DNA of 42,966 nt from Terriglobia bacterium (GCA_030040995.1 JASHOS010000109.1:1-42966); one strand, 5' to 3'; shown: positions 8,164 to 17,173, numbered from the stretch's first letter. Translations and numbers: made by a program. The notes: generated by a model not told the origin, from the sequence alone.

Positions 8164-10278
8164 ATGGCCACCACAACCGCCATGATACGCAAACCGTTAG
8201 CAATCTCACCCGAAAGGCTCTTGCGCGCATACCGGACCATGGTTCTCGCGCGCCGTTTGGATGATAAGGAAATTCAGCTTAAGCGGCAGAACCGCGCCTT
8301 CTTTCAGGTTAGTGGCGCCGGACACGAGGCTGCGGGCGTAGCGGCAGGCCTTTGCCTGAAGGCGGGCTATGACTGGTTTTTTCTTTACTACCGGGACCGC
8401 GCCCTCTGCCTCGAACTGGGCCTGACCGCTTACGACATGCTGCTCGCTTCGGTCGGGTCGAGGGACGATCCGTCCTCCGGCGGGCGGCAGATGCCGTCCC
8501 ATTGGAGCATACCGGCGCTCCATATTGCTTCCGTCTCGAGCGCGGTGGGAACGCAGATATTGCACGCGGCAGGCGGCGCGGATGCAAGCCTTTACTTTTC
8601 GCGAGTCCGGGAGGCGGCCGAGCTGGCGCGCGGCTATCATGCCGATGACATTGTGCTGGTTACGCTGGGCGAAGGAGCGACCAGCGAGGGTGAATTTTGG
8701 GAGTCGCTAAACTGGTCGTCGAACGCGAAACTCCCCTTGCTCTACCTTATTCAGGATAACGGCTACGCGATTTCCGTGCCAGCCGACGTGCAGACAGCCG
8801 GGGGAAACATTTCATCGCTCGTCCGGAATTTTCCCAACCTCTTCGCCGTCGAGTGCGACGGTACAGACTTGCTTGCAACCTACGAGGCGATTTCCAAAGC
8901 AGCGGAGCACGCGCGCAACCGGCGCGGACCGGCCCTGGTTCACGCTCACGTCATCCGTCCCTATTCGCATTCGCTCTCCGATGACGAGCGGCACTACAAG
9001 CCTGAGACTCTGCGGCAGAAGGAGGCAAGTCTCGATCCGCTATCCCGGCTGTCGCATTTTCTTGAAGCGGAGGGGCTAGCGGCCTCGAAAGAACTCGGGG
9101 CTCTCGAAGCTGAAGTAGATCGGGAGATCCAGCAGGCGACGGACAGGGCTCTCGCCGCTCCGGTTCCTTCACCGGAAACCGTCGCCTTGCACGTCTGTTC
9201 GGTTTCGGCGGATCCCACCTGCCGCGACTTTGACCACCCTCCCCAGTTTGACGGCGAGCCCAAGACCATGGTCGACCTGATCAATGCTTGCCTGCGGGAT
9301 GAGATGGCGCGGGACCCGCGGGTGCTGGTTTTTGGCGAAGACGTCGCCGACTGCAGTCACGAAAATGAGCTCTCCGAGGTCAAAGGCAAAGGCGGCGTTT
9401 TTAAAGCGACTCATGGACTGCAACTGAAGTTCGGCAGCGCGCGATGCTTTAATACCCCTCTGGCGGAAGCCTCCATTGTGGGCCGCGCCATTGGCATGGC
9501 GGTACGAGGTCTGAAGCCGGTGGTCGAAATCCAGTTTTTTGACTATATCTGGCCGGCGATGATGCAAATCCGGGATGAGATGGCGATGATGCGGTGGCGC
9601 TCCAATAACGGTTTCTCTTGCCCGGTTGTGATCCGCGCTCCCATCGGTGGGTATCTCGCGGGGGGAGCCCTGTACCATAGCCAGTCGGGTGAATCGATCT
9701 TCACCCATATTCCCGGCCTGCGAGTCGTGATGCCTTCAACGGCGGCGGATGCTAACGGGCTGCTTCGCACCGCGATCCGCTCGGAAGATCCCGTCCTCTT
9801 CCTGGAACCCAAACACCTCTACCGGCAAACCCACAACCGCGACCCGTATCCCGGCCCGGATTACATGATTCCGTTTGGGAAAGCCAAGCTTGTGCGGGAG
9901 GGCGCCGATATCACCGTCGTGACCTACGGCTCTCTTGTGGTGCGGTCGGTCCAGGCCGCCAAAGAGCTTGAGAAAGAGGGCATTCATCTTGAAATCCTCG
10001 ATCTGCGCTGCTTGCAGCCTTACGACTGGGACTTGATCGGCGAATCCGTGAAGAAAACCAGCCGTGTTCTCGTGGTACACGAGGACAACATGTCCTGGGG
10101 CTACGGAGCTGAGATCGTGGCGCGCATTTCCGACGAGCTTTTTGAGTTTCTGGATGCGCCGGTCCGCCGACTGGCTGCCAAGGACGTCTTTGTCCCTTAT
10201 CACCCGCTGCTGGAGGCCGCGGTGCTTCCTCAACCGGAGGACGTCGTTCGCATGGCGCGCGGCCTCGCTTCATTCTGA
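8164..10278 (+). CDS. Single-chain 2-oxoisovalerate-type dehydrogenase E1 (alpha-beta fusion)
   Basis: A 704-residue thiamine-diphosphate enzyme in which the E1 alpha and beta chains are fused. It would decarboxylate branched-chain 2-oxo acids and hand the acyl group to an E2 lipoyl carrier. The alpha half (about 1-350) includes [13 protein letters not shown], the YYRDRALCL substrate region and the cofactor motif [15 protein letters not shown] ending QDN. The beta half (about 375-704) has [41 protein letters not shown] and the C-terminal [15 protein letters not shown]. Full length matches known fusions. No E2 or E3 gene is adjacent, so those partners must be elsewhere. Isobutyryl- and isovaleryl-CoA products could also feed branched fatty-acid synthesis, which is an inference. 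Confidence 0.9.
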   Translation: MATTTAMIRKPLAISPERLLRAYRTMVLARRLDDKEIQLKRQNRAFFQVSGAGHEAAGVAAGLCLKAGYDWFFLYYRDRALCLELGLTAYDMLLASVGSRDDPSSGGRQMPSHWSIPALHIASVSSAVGTQILHAAGGADASLYFSRVREAAELARGYHADDIVLVTLGEGATSEGEFWESLNWSSNAKLPLLYLIQDNGYAISVPADVQTAGGNISSLVRNFPNLFAVECDGTDLLATYEAISKAAEHARNRRGPALVHAHVIRPYSHSLSDDERHYKPETLRQKEASLDPLSRLSHFLEAEGLAASKELGALEAEVDREIQQATDRALAAPVPSPETVALHVCSVSADPTCRDFDHPPQFDGEPKTMVDLINACLRDEMARDPRVLVFGEDVADCSHENELSEVKGKGGVFKATHGLQLKFGSARCFNTPLAEASIVGRAIGMAVRGLKPVVEIQFFDYIWPAMMQIRDEMAMMRWRSNNGFSCPVVIRAPIGGYLAGGALYHSQSGESIFTHIPGLRVVMPSTAADANGLLRTAIRSEDPVLFLEPKHLYRQTHNRDPYPGPDYMIPFGKAKLVREGADITVVTYGSLVVRSVQAAKELEKEGIHLEILDLRCLQPYDWDLIGESVKKTSRVLVVHEDNMSWGYGAEIVARISDELFEFLDAPVRRLAAKDVFVPYHPLLEAAVLPQPEDVVRMARGLASF

Positions 10279-10320
10279 ACGGCTGCCTATGACCGGCGTG
10301 GGTTTCTACTCGAGGAGACT

Positions 10321-10343
10321 GCCGCTCACAGAGCGGCGCTACA
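10321..10343. repeat. REP-like hairpin ending in GCTACA
   Basis: GCCGCTCACAGAGCGGCGCTACA: GCCGCT and AGCGGC form a stem, followed by GCTAC. It matches the right end of the element at 6900-6974 and lies 13 bases before the heparinase-like start codon. Confidence 0.6.
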
Positions 10344-10356
10344 CCAGAAATCTGAT

Positions 10357-12861
10357 ATGTCCCACCCCAAGGTTCTCCGGGAGAAGGTTGCCAAACTGGC
10401 AAGGATGAGCTGGGATGAGATGGGCGTGCGCCTCCGGCAGGAGATCACGAAGCGCAGCGATGCGCTGCTCTGGAGCGTCGGAGCCGGTTCGGTCGCCCGG
10501 GAGACGCGAGCCGGGGTCTCTGACGGAAACCGGCCCCGCGACTTGCCCCTTACCGGGCGGGCAACCGGAATCCCAGTTCCTCGTTTCTTTTTTTCCCCTG
10601 GCGACATTGCGCCAATCCTTGGCGTGATGCGCGAGCGCCTTCCCCAGCAAGCGCAAGAAATTGAGGAGCGGGCGCAGCGCATCTGCTATCACCAGTTCGA
10701 TCTGCTCGGCTACGAAAAGCTTGACTACGGCAAGCTGATTGACTGGCATTTCGATCCGGTCAACGGCAAGCAGGCGCCTCGCAAACCGTGGTACAAGATC
10801 CGCTTCCTCGATTTCGATGCAGTGGGCGACCATAAAATCGTCTGGGAGTTGAATCGCCATCAGCATCTTGTCATTTTGGCGAAGGCCTACCGCCTGACGA
10901 ATCAAGAGCGTTTTATCGCCGAATTGATCGACGAGTGGCAGCATTGGCGCGAGGAAAACCCTTATCCCATTGGCATCAATTGGGCTAGCAGCCTGGAAGT
11001 TGCGTTCCGCAGCCTGTCCTGGATTTGGGTAAGCCAGCTGCTGGCGGGGAGCTTCCTGGTTCCGGAAGCGTTCGTTTCCGATTTGGTGAGTGCTCTGGCG
11101 CTCAACGGCCGCCACATCGAGCGGTATCTCTCCACCTACTGGTCCCCGAACACGCACCTGCTTGGTGAAGCGGTCGCGTTGTTTTTTATCGGGACCCTCT
11201 ATCCGGGACTGCACTCCGCTCCGCGCTGGCGGGAACTGGGTTGGCGCATTATCCTGGAGCAGGCGAAGCGCCAAGTGGGTGCGGACGGAATGCACTTTGA
11301 AAGCTCCCTTTACTACCACGTCTATGCGCTCGATTTTTTGCTCCACGCCCGCATTCTCGCGACAGCCAACCAGATATCTGTTCCGAAAGACATAGACCGG
11401 ATTCTCGTCAAGATGTTGGATGTGCTGTGCGGGTTATCGCAGGCCGGGCCCGCGCCGCGCTTTGGAGATGACGACGGAGGACGGGTTTTCGATGCGGGGC
11501 GGAATCGGGGACGCCGGCTGCTGGACCCCTTATCCATCGGAGCCGTGCTCTTCAACCGGGCGGACTACAAGGCGTTTTCCGGTGGTCTCACGGAGGAAAC
11601 GCTCTGGCTGCTGGGCGCCCAAGCCGCAAGCTGCTTCGACGCGTTTCCTGCTGCCGTCCGTCCTCTAACTTCGCTTGGTTTTCCTGCCGCGGGGCTTTAC
11701 GTCATGGCCAACGGAGATCGCAACGCGGGCCGGCCGGCTGATTACGCTTCTCCGCTGGCAGGAGGACGATCCCTGGTGGTCCGGGCCGGCCGGTCTGGCC
11801 TCAGCAATTCCGGTCATGCTCACGCGGATGCGCTGAGCGTGCACGTTTCTGCAGGAGGCGAGGAATGGCTGACGGATCCTGGAACCTTTCGCTACATTTC
11901 GGCAGCAGGGGACCGAGACGATTTTCGGGCTACCGCTGCTCATAATACCCTCCTTGTAGACGGGCAGAGCCAGGCCGAGCCCACCGGCCCGTTTGCGTGG
12001 CGCTCAATGCCCGACATTCGCGTCGAGCGCTGGATTGCCGGCGAGAATTTTGACCTCTTTGAAGGCGCTCATAACGGGTATGACCGCCTTCCCTTCCCGG
12101 TCACCCACCGGCGCTGGATTGTTCATTGCAAACCAAAGTTTTGGCTGGTGCGCGACGTCGCGGAAGGCAGCGGCGAGCACCAGATCGACATCTTCTGGCA
12201 CTTCGCCCCGCGTCTCGCGCCTTCGTACACGCCGCCCGGCTTCACCCTGGCGTCTCCGCCCAACTCCGGCCCGCGCGGCTATTACGTGGGGGTGTCGATC
12301 TTACCCGCCGAAGAACACGGATGGTCTCAAGAGATTCAACGAGGGCGCGTTTCGCGGGTGTACGGCGCCGAGGAGGCTGCGGCCATTGTTCATTTCGGGA
12401 CGCGGACAACACTGCCCGCTGAGTTTGCGGTAGCCGTCGAGCTCTTGACGGAAAGATCGTCGAAAGCCGGACGTCTCATGTCGATTATTTCACCTTCGGC
12501 CGACTCTGCCGCGCGCGGAGTTCACTACCACCGCTCCGATGGCGTCTATCTTTTTCTGTTTGGTGGCCCCGGCCCCAACTGGCAGTTGGGAAGCTGGAAA
12601 AGCGATGCCCGCTTCATCTATTGCAGCGCCATCGAAGAGGGGCGCTCGTTTTTTTTTGTGCTCTGTGACGGCCACTATTTTGAGATCGCGGGCCAGCGGC
12701 TGGTCGCCTGCCGCGAGCCGGTTGAACGATACGAAGTTAGCTTCGCTGACCGCAAAGCGGCGGTGTTCAGCTCCGACCCGGATATTACCGTAAATTGCAA
12801 CTTCGATGGATTGCTTACGGCGCTCCGAAACGATCCTCTGCTTCGAGGGAGCTTCGGGTAA
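10357..12861 (+). CDS. Heparinase II/III-family polysaccharide lyase-like protein
   Basis: An 834-residue protein with an N-terminal alpha/alpha-toroid (about 90-400; for example NWASSLEVAFRSLSWIWV and WSPNTHLLGEAVALFF) and a C-terminal beta-sandwich heparinase II/III domain (from about 480; DPGTFRY and AAHNTLLVDGQSQ). Such proteins cleave acidic polysaccharides by beta-elimination, or process exopolysaccharide in biosynthetic loci. The HVYALDF and HAHADALS segments carry His residues expected near the active site. No signal peptide is evident, which argues for a cytoplasmic or exopolysaccharide-linked role over secreted degradation. The ATG at 10357 lacks a good ribosome-binding site; a start at 10405 is possible. 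The next gene is asparagine synthetase, a pairing often seen in polysaccharide loci. Confidence 0.85.
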   Translation: MSHPKVLREKVAKLARMSWDEMGVRLRQEITKRSDALLWSVGAGSVARETRAGVSDGNRPRDLPLTGRATGIPVPRFFFSPGDIAPILGVMRERLPQQAQEIEERAQRICYHQFDLLGYEKLDYGKLIDWHFDPVNGKQAPRKPWYKIRFLDFDAVGDHKIVWELNRHQHLVILAKAYRLTNQERFIAELIDEWQHWREENPYPIGINWASSLEVAFRSLSWIWVSQLLAGSFLVPEAFVSDLVSALALNGRHIERYLSTYWSPNTHLLGEAVALFFIGTLYPGLHSAPRWRELGWRIILEQAKRQVGADGMHFESSLYYHVYALDFLLHARILATANQISVPKDIDRILVKMLDVLCGLSQAGPAPRFGDDDGGRVFDAGRNRGRRLLDPLSIGAVLFNRADYKAFSGGLTEETLWLLGAQAASCFDAFPAAVRPLTSLGFPAAGLYVMANGDRNAGRPADYASPLAGGRSLVVRAGRSGLSNSGHAHADALSVHVSAGGEEWLTDPGTFRYISAAGDRDDFRATAAHNTLLVDGQSQAEPTGPFAWRSMPDIRVERWIAGENFDLFEGAHNGYDRLPFPVTHRRWIVHCKPKFWLVRDVAEGSGEHQIDIFWHFAPRLAPSYTPPGFTLASPPNSGPRGYYVGVSILPAEEHGWSQEIQRGRVSRVYGAEEAAAIVHFGTRTTLPAEFAVAVELLTERSSKAGRLMSIISPSADSAARGVHYHRSDGVYLFLFGGPGPNWQLGSWKSDARFIYCSAIEEGRSFFFVLCDGHYFEIAGQRLVACREPVERYEVSFADRKAAVFSSDPDITVNCNFDGLLTALRNDPLLRGSFG

Positions 12862-12863
12862 GA

Positions 12864-12876
12864 ACGCGAGTCGCGT
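12864..12876. repeat. Palindrome ACGCGA-g-TCGCGT after the heparinase-like gene
   Basis: A perfect six-base-arm palindrome three bases after the stop codon. It is not followed by a T-run, so it is more likely a protein-binding or repeat sequence than an intrinsic terminator. Confidence 0.4.
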
Positions 12877-12974
12877 TTCCGCTCATGGAGCAGCGGCTGG
12901 AGTTTCAAATTTCGGAGGCGGTGGAATGCTTTTGTGTGGGAAGGGGCGACTTGGGTTGCTCCCCGAAACTCACG

Positions 12975-13210
12975 GATTTGGAGGCCCGAAAGGCCACTCT
13001 ATCATAGCCCTCGGCAACGCCCAGGGAATGCGTCTTCCTTGCGAAAACGAGCCCTGTAGGGGCGACCTAAAGCCCCTCAATCCTACACGTGGGCCATGGG
13101 AGCATCCGCGATGGCACGCCCTTTCAGGGCTTCAGTTGTACAAAAAGTATTATGCCTTTAACCCAGGCCGGATGGCCTGAGCTTTGATAGGGCGCCGCTT
13201 CGCGGCTCAG
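12975..13210 (+). repeat. ~230 bp composite palindromic repeat, copy A
   Basis: A chain of small palindromes: GGCCCGAAAGGCC, GCCCTCGGCAACGCCCAGGG, GAGCCCTGTAGGGGCGACC followed by TAAAGCCCC, GCCCTTTCAGGGC, CCCAGGCCGGATGGCCTG and GCCGCTTCGCGGC. The same modules in the same order, reverse-complemented, occupy 37622-37850. The rest of the 493-base gap between the heparinase-like gene and asnB holds no supported gene. Just before asnB, low-complexity words of the type ACCACGAACC and ACCACTAACCACTG run into the start codon. Confidence 0.8.
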
Positions 13211-13354
13211 AACATAGAAACTCCAGTTGGCGCGGGCCGGGCCTGTGCCCACCGAAGGTCGCTTACGCTCCAGAGCTTCAGCGACGGAGCGGCTCCTGCC
13301 CGCAGGCGGGTGACGGGCACGAACCACGAACCGCTGACCACTAACCACTGTTTT

Positions 13355-15286
13355 ATGTGCGGAATTTGCGGCATATTCAATTTCGATCGTGGCGAGACGG
13401 TGGATGCGGACGTTCTGGCGGCGATGAACCGGCGGATCGTTCATCGCGGGCCGGATGATGAGGGATTCTACCTCGCGGCAAACGTGGGCCTCGCCATGCG
13501 CCGTTTGAGCATCATTGACCTTGCAACCGGCCATCAGCCGATGGCGAACGAAGATGGCACCGTGTGGCTAGTTTTTAACGGCGAAATTTACAACCATCAG
13601 GAACTCCGGCCCGGCTTGGAGTCTCGCGGACATCATTACCGCACGCATAGCGATACGGAAACAATCATCCACCTCTATGAAGAATACGGGCGCGACTGCG
13701 TGCGGCACCTGCGTGGCATGTTTGCTTTTGTCATTTGGGACGCGCGGAAACGTCTTCTATTTGGAGCGCGAGATCGTCTGGGCATCAAGCCGTTCTATTA
13801 CTATCTCGACAACCGGCGTTTTCTGTTCGCCTCGGAGATCAAGGCACTGCTCGCATATCCCGGTCTGCGCGCCGCGCTGAACCGCTCCGCAATTCCCGAA
13901 TACCTCGCCTTCGGCTACATTTCGAGCCAGGAAACGTTATTCCAGTCGGTTCGTAAGCTGATGCCCGGCCACACGCTGGAACTAGATGAAAAGGGGCGAG
14001 TCCAAATCGTTTCCTATTGGGATTTGCCGCAGGATGCGGAAAGCGGCTTGCATTCGCGCGAATACTATGTGCAGACGTACCGTGACCTGCTCCATCAGGC
14101 CGTTTCAAGCCACCTGATGAGCGATGTGCCTTTGGGAGTGTTTCTCAGCGGCGGACTCGATTCCAGCGTGGTCGCGGCGCTGACGGCGCGGCTGCGCCGC
14201 GACCCCATCGAAACCTTTTCGGTGGGCTATGCCGAAAGCTCTTACAGCGAGCTTCCGTTTGCTCAACAAGTCGCTTCGCATATTCGATCCCGGCACCACG
14301 AGGTGCGCGTTGGATGGAACGACTTTGTCAATGCCCTGCCGCGCCTGATTTACCATGAAGACGAACCGATCGTCTGGCCATCCAGCGTTTCGCTCTATTT
14401 CGTCGCCAAGCTCGCGCGCGAGCATGTGACCGTCGTCCTGACCGGCGAAGGGAGCGATGAAACGCTGGCCGGCTACACGCGTTACGCTTGGACGCTTTGG
14501 AATGCCCGGCTGGACCGCGCTTACCGGAAACTGGTTCCTTCCGCAATGCGAAGTTTCATCCGGCGCTATTGCGACGAAGCCGGCCTGCTTCCCCTGCCGG
14601 TCGAACGGCGCCTGCGGCACACGTTCCTGGCGCGCGATGGCACCTCCTGGCCATCCTTTTATTTCGATAACTTCTATTCTGTTTTTACCGAACCTGCGCA
14701 ACAGGAAATGCTTGCTGACGGTCTATATGCTGCCAAGGGTGAAGCCTATAGACATTCTCTCGGTTATTGGGAACAATCGTCCGGAGATATGCTTCATCGC
14801 CTGCTCTACACCGACATTAAAACCTATCTGGTCGAGCTCTTGATGAAGCAGGACAACATGAGCATGGCAGCGTCCATCGAAAGCCGCGTTCCCTTCCTTG
14901 ACCACGTTCTGGTAGAGTTTACGACTCGCATTCCGGCTTCCTACGAAACTCGAAGATTGTCAGGAAAATTCATCCTGAAATCAGCGGCTGGAGACCTGCT
15001 GCCTGCGTCCATTATTTACCGGAAGAAGATGGGCTTTCCCACTCCCCTTCGGGGCTGGCTGGCGGGTCCGCAATTGACGCAGGTGGAGCAGTTACTGCTC
15101 GAGCCTCGATCCTTGGAATGGGGGATTTTCAAACCCGAAGCGCTGCGAAAGCTGCTGGGCGAGCACCGGGCGGGAATCAAGGATCACTACGAGCGCATCT
15201 GGCGTCTGATGAATCTGGAAATCTGGCGGCGCGTTTTCCTGGACCGCGACCCCGCATACGCGCCCGGCAATATCGCCGTGACGTAG
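13355..15286 (+). CDS. asnB: Asparagine synthetase (glutamine-hydrolysing)
   Basis: A 643-residue class II glutamine amidotransferase. It converts aspartate, glutamine and ATP to asparagine, or amidates another carboxylate in specialised loci. The start at 13355 is fixed by the mature N-terminus MCGICGIFNFDRG, whose Cys2 is the glutaminase nucleophile; the longer open frame upstream lies in repeat DNA. The glutaminase domain continues with HRGPDDEGFY and ARDRLGIKPFYY. The synthetase domain has the ATP-pyrophosphatase loop SGGLDSS near residue 264 and GEGSDETLAGYTRY. No Shine-Dalgarno site is visible. The stop codon TAG is part of a GTAG-headed hairpin. Association with the heparinase-like gene suggests an exopolysaccharide role, but a housekeeping role is equally possible. 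Confidence 0.92.
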   Translation: MCGICGIFNFDRGETVDADVLAAMNRRIVHRGPDDEGFYLAANVGLAMRRLSIIDLATGHQPMANEDGTVWLVFNGEIYNHQELRPGLESRGHHYRTHSDTETIIHLYEEYGRDCVRHLRGMFAFVIWDARKRLLFGARDRLGIKPFYYYLDNRRFLFASEIKALLAYPGLRAALNRSAIPEYLAFGYISSQETLFQSVRKLMPGHTLELDEKGRVQIVSYWDLPQDAESGLHSREYYVQTYRDLLHQAVSSHLMSDVPLGVFLSGGLDSSVVAALTARLRRDPIETFSVGYAESSYSELPFAQQVASHIRSRHHEVRVGWNDFVNALPRLIYHEDEPIVWPSSVSLYFVAKLAREHVTVVLTGEGSDETLAGYTRYAWTLWNARLDRAYRKLVPSAMRSFIRRYCDEAGLLPLPVERRLRHTFLARDGTSWPSFYFDNFYSVFTEPAQQEMLADGLYAAKGEAYRHSLGYWEQSSGDMLHRLLYTDIKTYLVELLMKQDNMSMAASIESRVPFLDHVLVEFTTRIPASYETRRLSGKFILKSAAGDLLPASIIYRKKMGFPTPLRGWLAGPQLTQVEQLLLEPRSLEWGIFKPEALRKLLGEHRAGIKDHYERIWRLMNLEIWRRVFLDRDPAYAPGNIAVT

Positions 15287-15308
15287 GGCGCCGCAAGCAG
15301 CGCCCCTA
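15283..15308. repeat. GTAG...CTAC REP-like hairpin overlapping the asnB stop
   Basis: GTAGGGCGC and GCGCCCCTAC form the arms. The TAG stop codon of asnB (15284-15286) is the TAG of the leading GTAG. Confidence 0.65.
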
Positions 15309-15326
15309 CGAGATCCAGGGGACAGG

Positions 15327-15374
15327 GCAAATAAAAAGCCCCCGGCGGCCGATTTGTTCAAACCGCCGGGGGCT
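15327..15374 (-). terminator. Strong intrinsic terminator of a minus-strand unit
   Basis: A perfect 12-base stem, AGCCCCCGGCGG (15337-15348) with CCGCCGGGGGCT (15363-15374) and a 14-base loop. On the minus strand it is followed directly by TTTTTATTTG. No T-run follows on the plus strand, so it terminates leftward transcription, for which the only nearby start signal is the micro-ORF at 15528. Confidence 0.8.
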
Positions 15375-15486
15375 CCGGATGCTGGTGGAATTGGCTTGTT
15401 CGCTTTTCCGCGAAGGCGGCGCTTGCCAGCGCCCTGTCCTTACTCTTCGCTGAAGAGAGGATTCTCAAGCCAGCGCCAGCGAACGC

Positions 15487-15528
15487 CTAAGCCTCAGCAC
15501 CCTCGCTGAGTCTACATTCCGTTGGCAT
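15487..15528 (-). CDS. Candidate micro-ORF (13 codons) with an ideal Shine-Dalgarno site
   Basis: On the minus strand AAGGAGGTGATCC, fully complementary to the 16S 3' end, lies six bases before ATG. The frame encodes MPTECRLSEGAEA and then TAG. After the TAG the same frame stays open for about 42 more codons and ends in the loop of the terminator at 15363-15374. So this may be a micro-protein, the leader of a small RNA of about 200 bases, a peptide gene broken by one stop, or a readthrough product. I do not recognise the peptide. Apart from this unit and the REP elements, the 475 bases between asnB and the next gene hold nothing I can identify. Confidence 0.4.
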   Translation of the reverse strand: MPTECRLSEGAEA

Positions 15529-15626
15529 GGATCACCTCCTTTCTAGCGATAACCCGATCATAGGGAGTGGATAGCCGGGAGTCAAGTGGAAGAAGCGCCA
15601 TTAGAAAATGCCTCAGTTGCGGGCGC

Positions 15627-15676
15627 GTAGAGGCGGCTTCATGCCGCCATACTGTTGGCGGGGTAAACCCGCCGGT
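15627..15676. repeat. REP-like double hairpin
   Basis: GTAG-A-GGCGGC-ttcat-GCCGCC and GGCGGG-gtaaa-CCCGCC-GGTAC: two perfect six-base-arm hairpins in tandem, opened by GTAG and closed by GTAC. It lies about 86 bases upstream of the DUF1579-like gene. Confidence 0.6.
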
Positions 15677-15761
15677 ACAATTGCGCCCAAAATTGAGGCA
15701 CCAGGTCATGAGGATCATTAGGGGTGCAAGGGTCGCGCTTTTTGGTGTATCATCACGTGCT

Positions 15762-16322
15762 ATGCGGGCCATCAGGAAATCGATTGTTGTGACGTTGCTC
15801 GTGGCGACTGCGGCGGTCGCGCAGCAAACCCATCGTCAATACGAGCCGCCGAACGCGCCGGGCGCCGGCCAGAAGCTGCTCGCGCAATTTGCGGGCGACT
15901 GGGACGTCGTCAACACGTTCTTCCCTATGCGCGGGAAGCCGATCGTGACCAAAGGCACCTGTAAACAGTACATGGTCAAGGACGGGAAGTTTCTGGAGTC
16001 GGATTTCACCTTTGTCAAGGCGGATGGAACGAAGTGGACCGGCACCGGAATCTCCGGCTTCGATCCCAAAACGAATCGCTTCACCACCGTGTGGTACGAC
16101 TCGCGGCGAACAGAGATGTCCATTCGCCAAAGCGACGGTACGTTCGACGGCAAGACCATCGTGCTGTGGAGCACGCCCCTCGATATGGAGCGCCCCGGGC
16201 GCAAGACCGTCGCGCGCGCACACCTTGAGGAGAACGGCCGCCTTCTCCTCTACCGCCATTTCTTGATCGACGGCAAAGGAAAAGAGCGGATGATGTTCGA
16301 GATGCGGATGACGCGGAAGTAG
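15762..16322 (+). CDS. Secreted DUF1579-like protein
   Basis: A 186-residue protein with an N-terminal signal peptide (positive MRAIRK, then the hydrophobic SIVVTLLVATAAVA, cleavage probably before QQTHRQ). The mature part resembles the DUF1579 family: FAGDWDVVNTFF, GTCKQYMVKDGKFLESDF, FDPKTNRFTTVWYDS and GRLLLYRHFLIDGKGKERM. The family folds as a lipocalin-like beta-barrel and its function is not established. The ATG at 15762 is chosen because it starts the signal peptide; the frame is open further upstream through repeat DNA. Its ribosome-binding site is weak. Confidence 0.75.
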   Translation: MRAIRKSIVVTLLVATAAVAQQTHRQYEPPNAPGAGQKLLAQFAGDWDVVNTFFPMRGKPIVTKGTCKQYMVKDGKFLESDFTFVKADGTKWTGTGISGFDPKTNRFTTVWYDSRRTEMSIRQSDGTFDGKTIVLWSTPLDMERPGRKTVARAHLEENGRLLLYRHFLIDGKGKERMMFEMRMTRK

Positions 16323-16359
16323 TTCCCCCCACTCCCACAGGGCGCTCCTATTCAGGACT

Positions 16360-16800
16360 AGGACTAAAGAGGGTCCGCGCGACCTCAAGGCGGGCGACGC
16401 GCCTGTCCGCGCGGTCCGCCTCAGCGAGCTTTTGACCAAGCCGAATCGCTCGCGCGTCATCTATCACTTGATGTACGGAAAGCGGCAGACCAAGCCTTGC
16501 CCGATGTGCACCGCCTGGCTGCGCCTCCTTAGCGCGGGCAACAGCACGTTCAAGTACGACTTCGGTAGCGGAGACAGCGAAGGCCGTCAGGACTCCACCG
16601 TGTCCGTCTTCACTCGCGATGCGGATGGGACACTGCGCCACTTCTACACTGCGCACCCTCGCATGGCCCCAGACTTCCAAGAGCGCGGCATCGACCTGCT
16701 CGCTCCCATCTGGCACTTTATGGACCTCACCCCGCAAGGCCGCGGCAACTGGTACATCCGTCTCGACTACGGCACCAATATTCACGCCGCCTCCGTGTAG
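16360..16800 (+). pseudogene. Decayed DUF899 (thioredoxin-like) gene
   Basis: The frame reads EGPRDLKAGDAPVRAVRLSE, then RVIYHLMYGKRQTKPCPMC, AWL, and directly LLSAGNSTFKYDFGSGD and DSTVSVFTRDADGTLRHFYT to the end RGNWYIRLDYG. These are DUF899 family segments in order. The N-terminal roughly 40 residues are missing, and about 40 residues normally lie between the CPMC motif and the STFKYD segment, so there is an internal in-frame deletion. The only starts are poor (TTG at 16432). It is most likely a remnant. A short expressed protein beginning at 16432 cannot be excluded. Confidence 0.7.
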
Positions 16801-16860
16801 TTCATCTCGAACTGCAGGAGCAGTTCCGGCTCTCGAGTACCGACGCCAGTCCGTCATCTG

Positions 16861-16889
16861 TTGACATCCGTCACGTGGCAGGCTACGGT
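16861..16889 (+). promoter_or_regulatory. Promoter of the HigBA operon
   Basis: TTGACA (16861-16866), 17 bases, TACGGT (16884-16889). Transcription would begin at or within a base or two of the toxin ATG at 16895, implying a leaderless or nearly leaderless message. The -10 match is only partial. Confidence 0.45.
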
Positions 16890-16894
16890 ACAGG

Positions 16895-17173
16895 ATGATA
16901 CACACAATTCGCCACAAGGGACTGAGACGGCTTTTTGAACAAGACGACCCGAGCGGCGTAAACCCGGAACATCTTGGCAAGCTGCGGGATATTTTGGCGA
17001 CCCTACATGCAGCCCCTACAATTGCCCACATGGATTTACCGGCGTTTCGGCTACATCCGCTCAAAGGCAAGATGAGAGGCTTTTGGGCCGTGACTGTCCG
17101 GGCAAACTGGCGGGTGATTTTCCGTTTTGCCGAGGGTCATGCTGAGGACGTTGATTATGTCGACTATCACTAA
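16895..17173 (+). CDS. higB: HigB-family toxin (RelE superfamily)
   Basis: A 92-residue toxin that, by family, cleaves mRNA at the ribosome. It starts with [21 protein letters not shown], the standard HigB N-terminus, and continues with [36 protein letters not shown] and the C-terminal [22 protein letters not shown]. The catalytic-type Arg and the final Tyr-His are present and the length is normal, so it looks intact. There is no Shine-Dalgarno site before the ATG. The antitoxin gene begins 16 bases after the stop, or overlaps it if the ATG at 17157 is used. Confidence 0.9.
   Translation: MIHTIRHKGLRRLFEQDDPSGVNPEHLGKLRDILATLHAAPTIAHMDLPAFRLHPLKGKMRGFWAVTVRANWRVIFRFAEGHAEDVDYVDYH

Noticed and set aside
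10339-11346. A 335-codon minus-strand frame
   Set aside because: Antisense to the heparinase-like gene; no ribosome-binding site or recognisable domain.
15529-15543. Plus-strand GGATCACCTCCTTTCT resembling the 3' end of 16S rRNA
   Set aside because: The sequence upstream does not match 16S helix 45 or any rRNA. On the other strand it is a correctly spaced ribosome-binding site, which explains it better.
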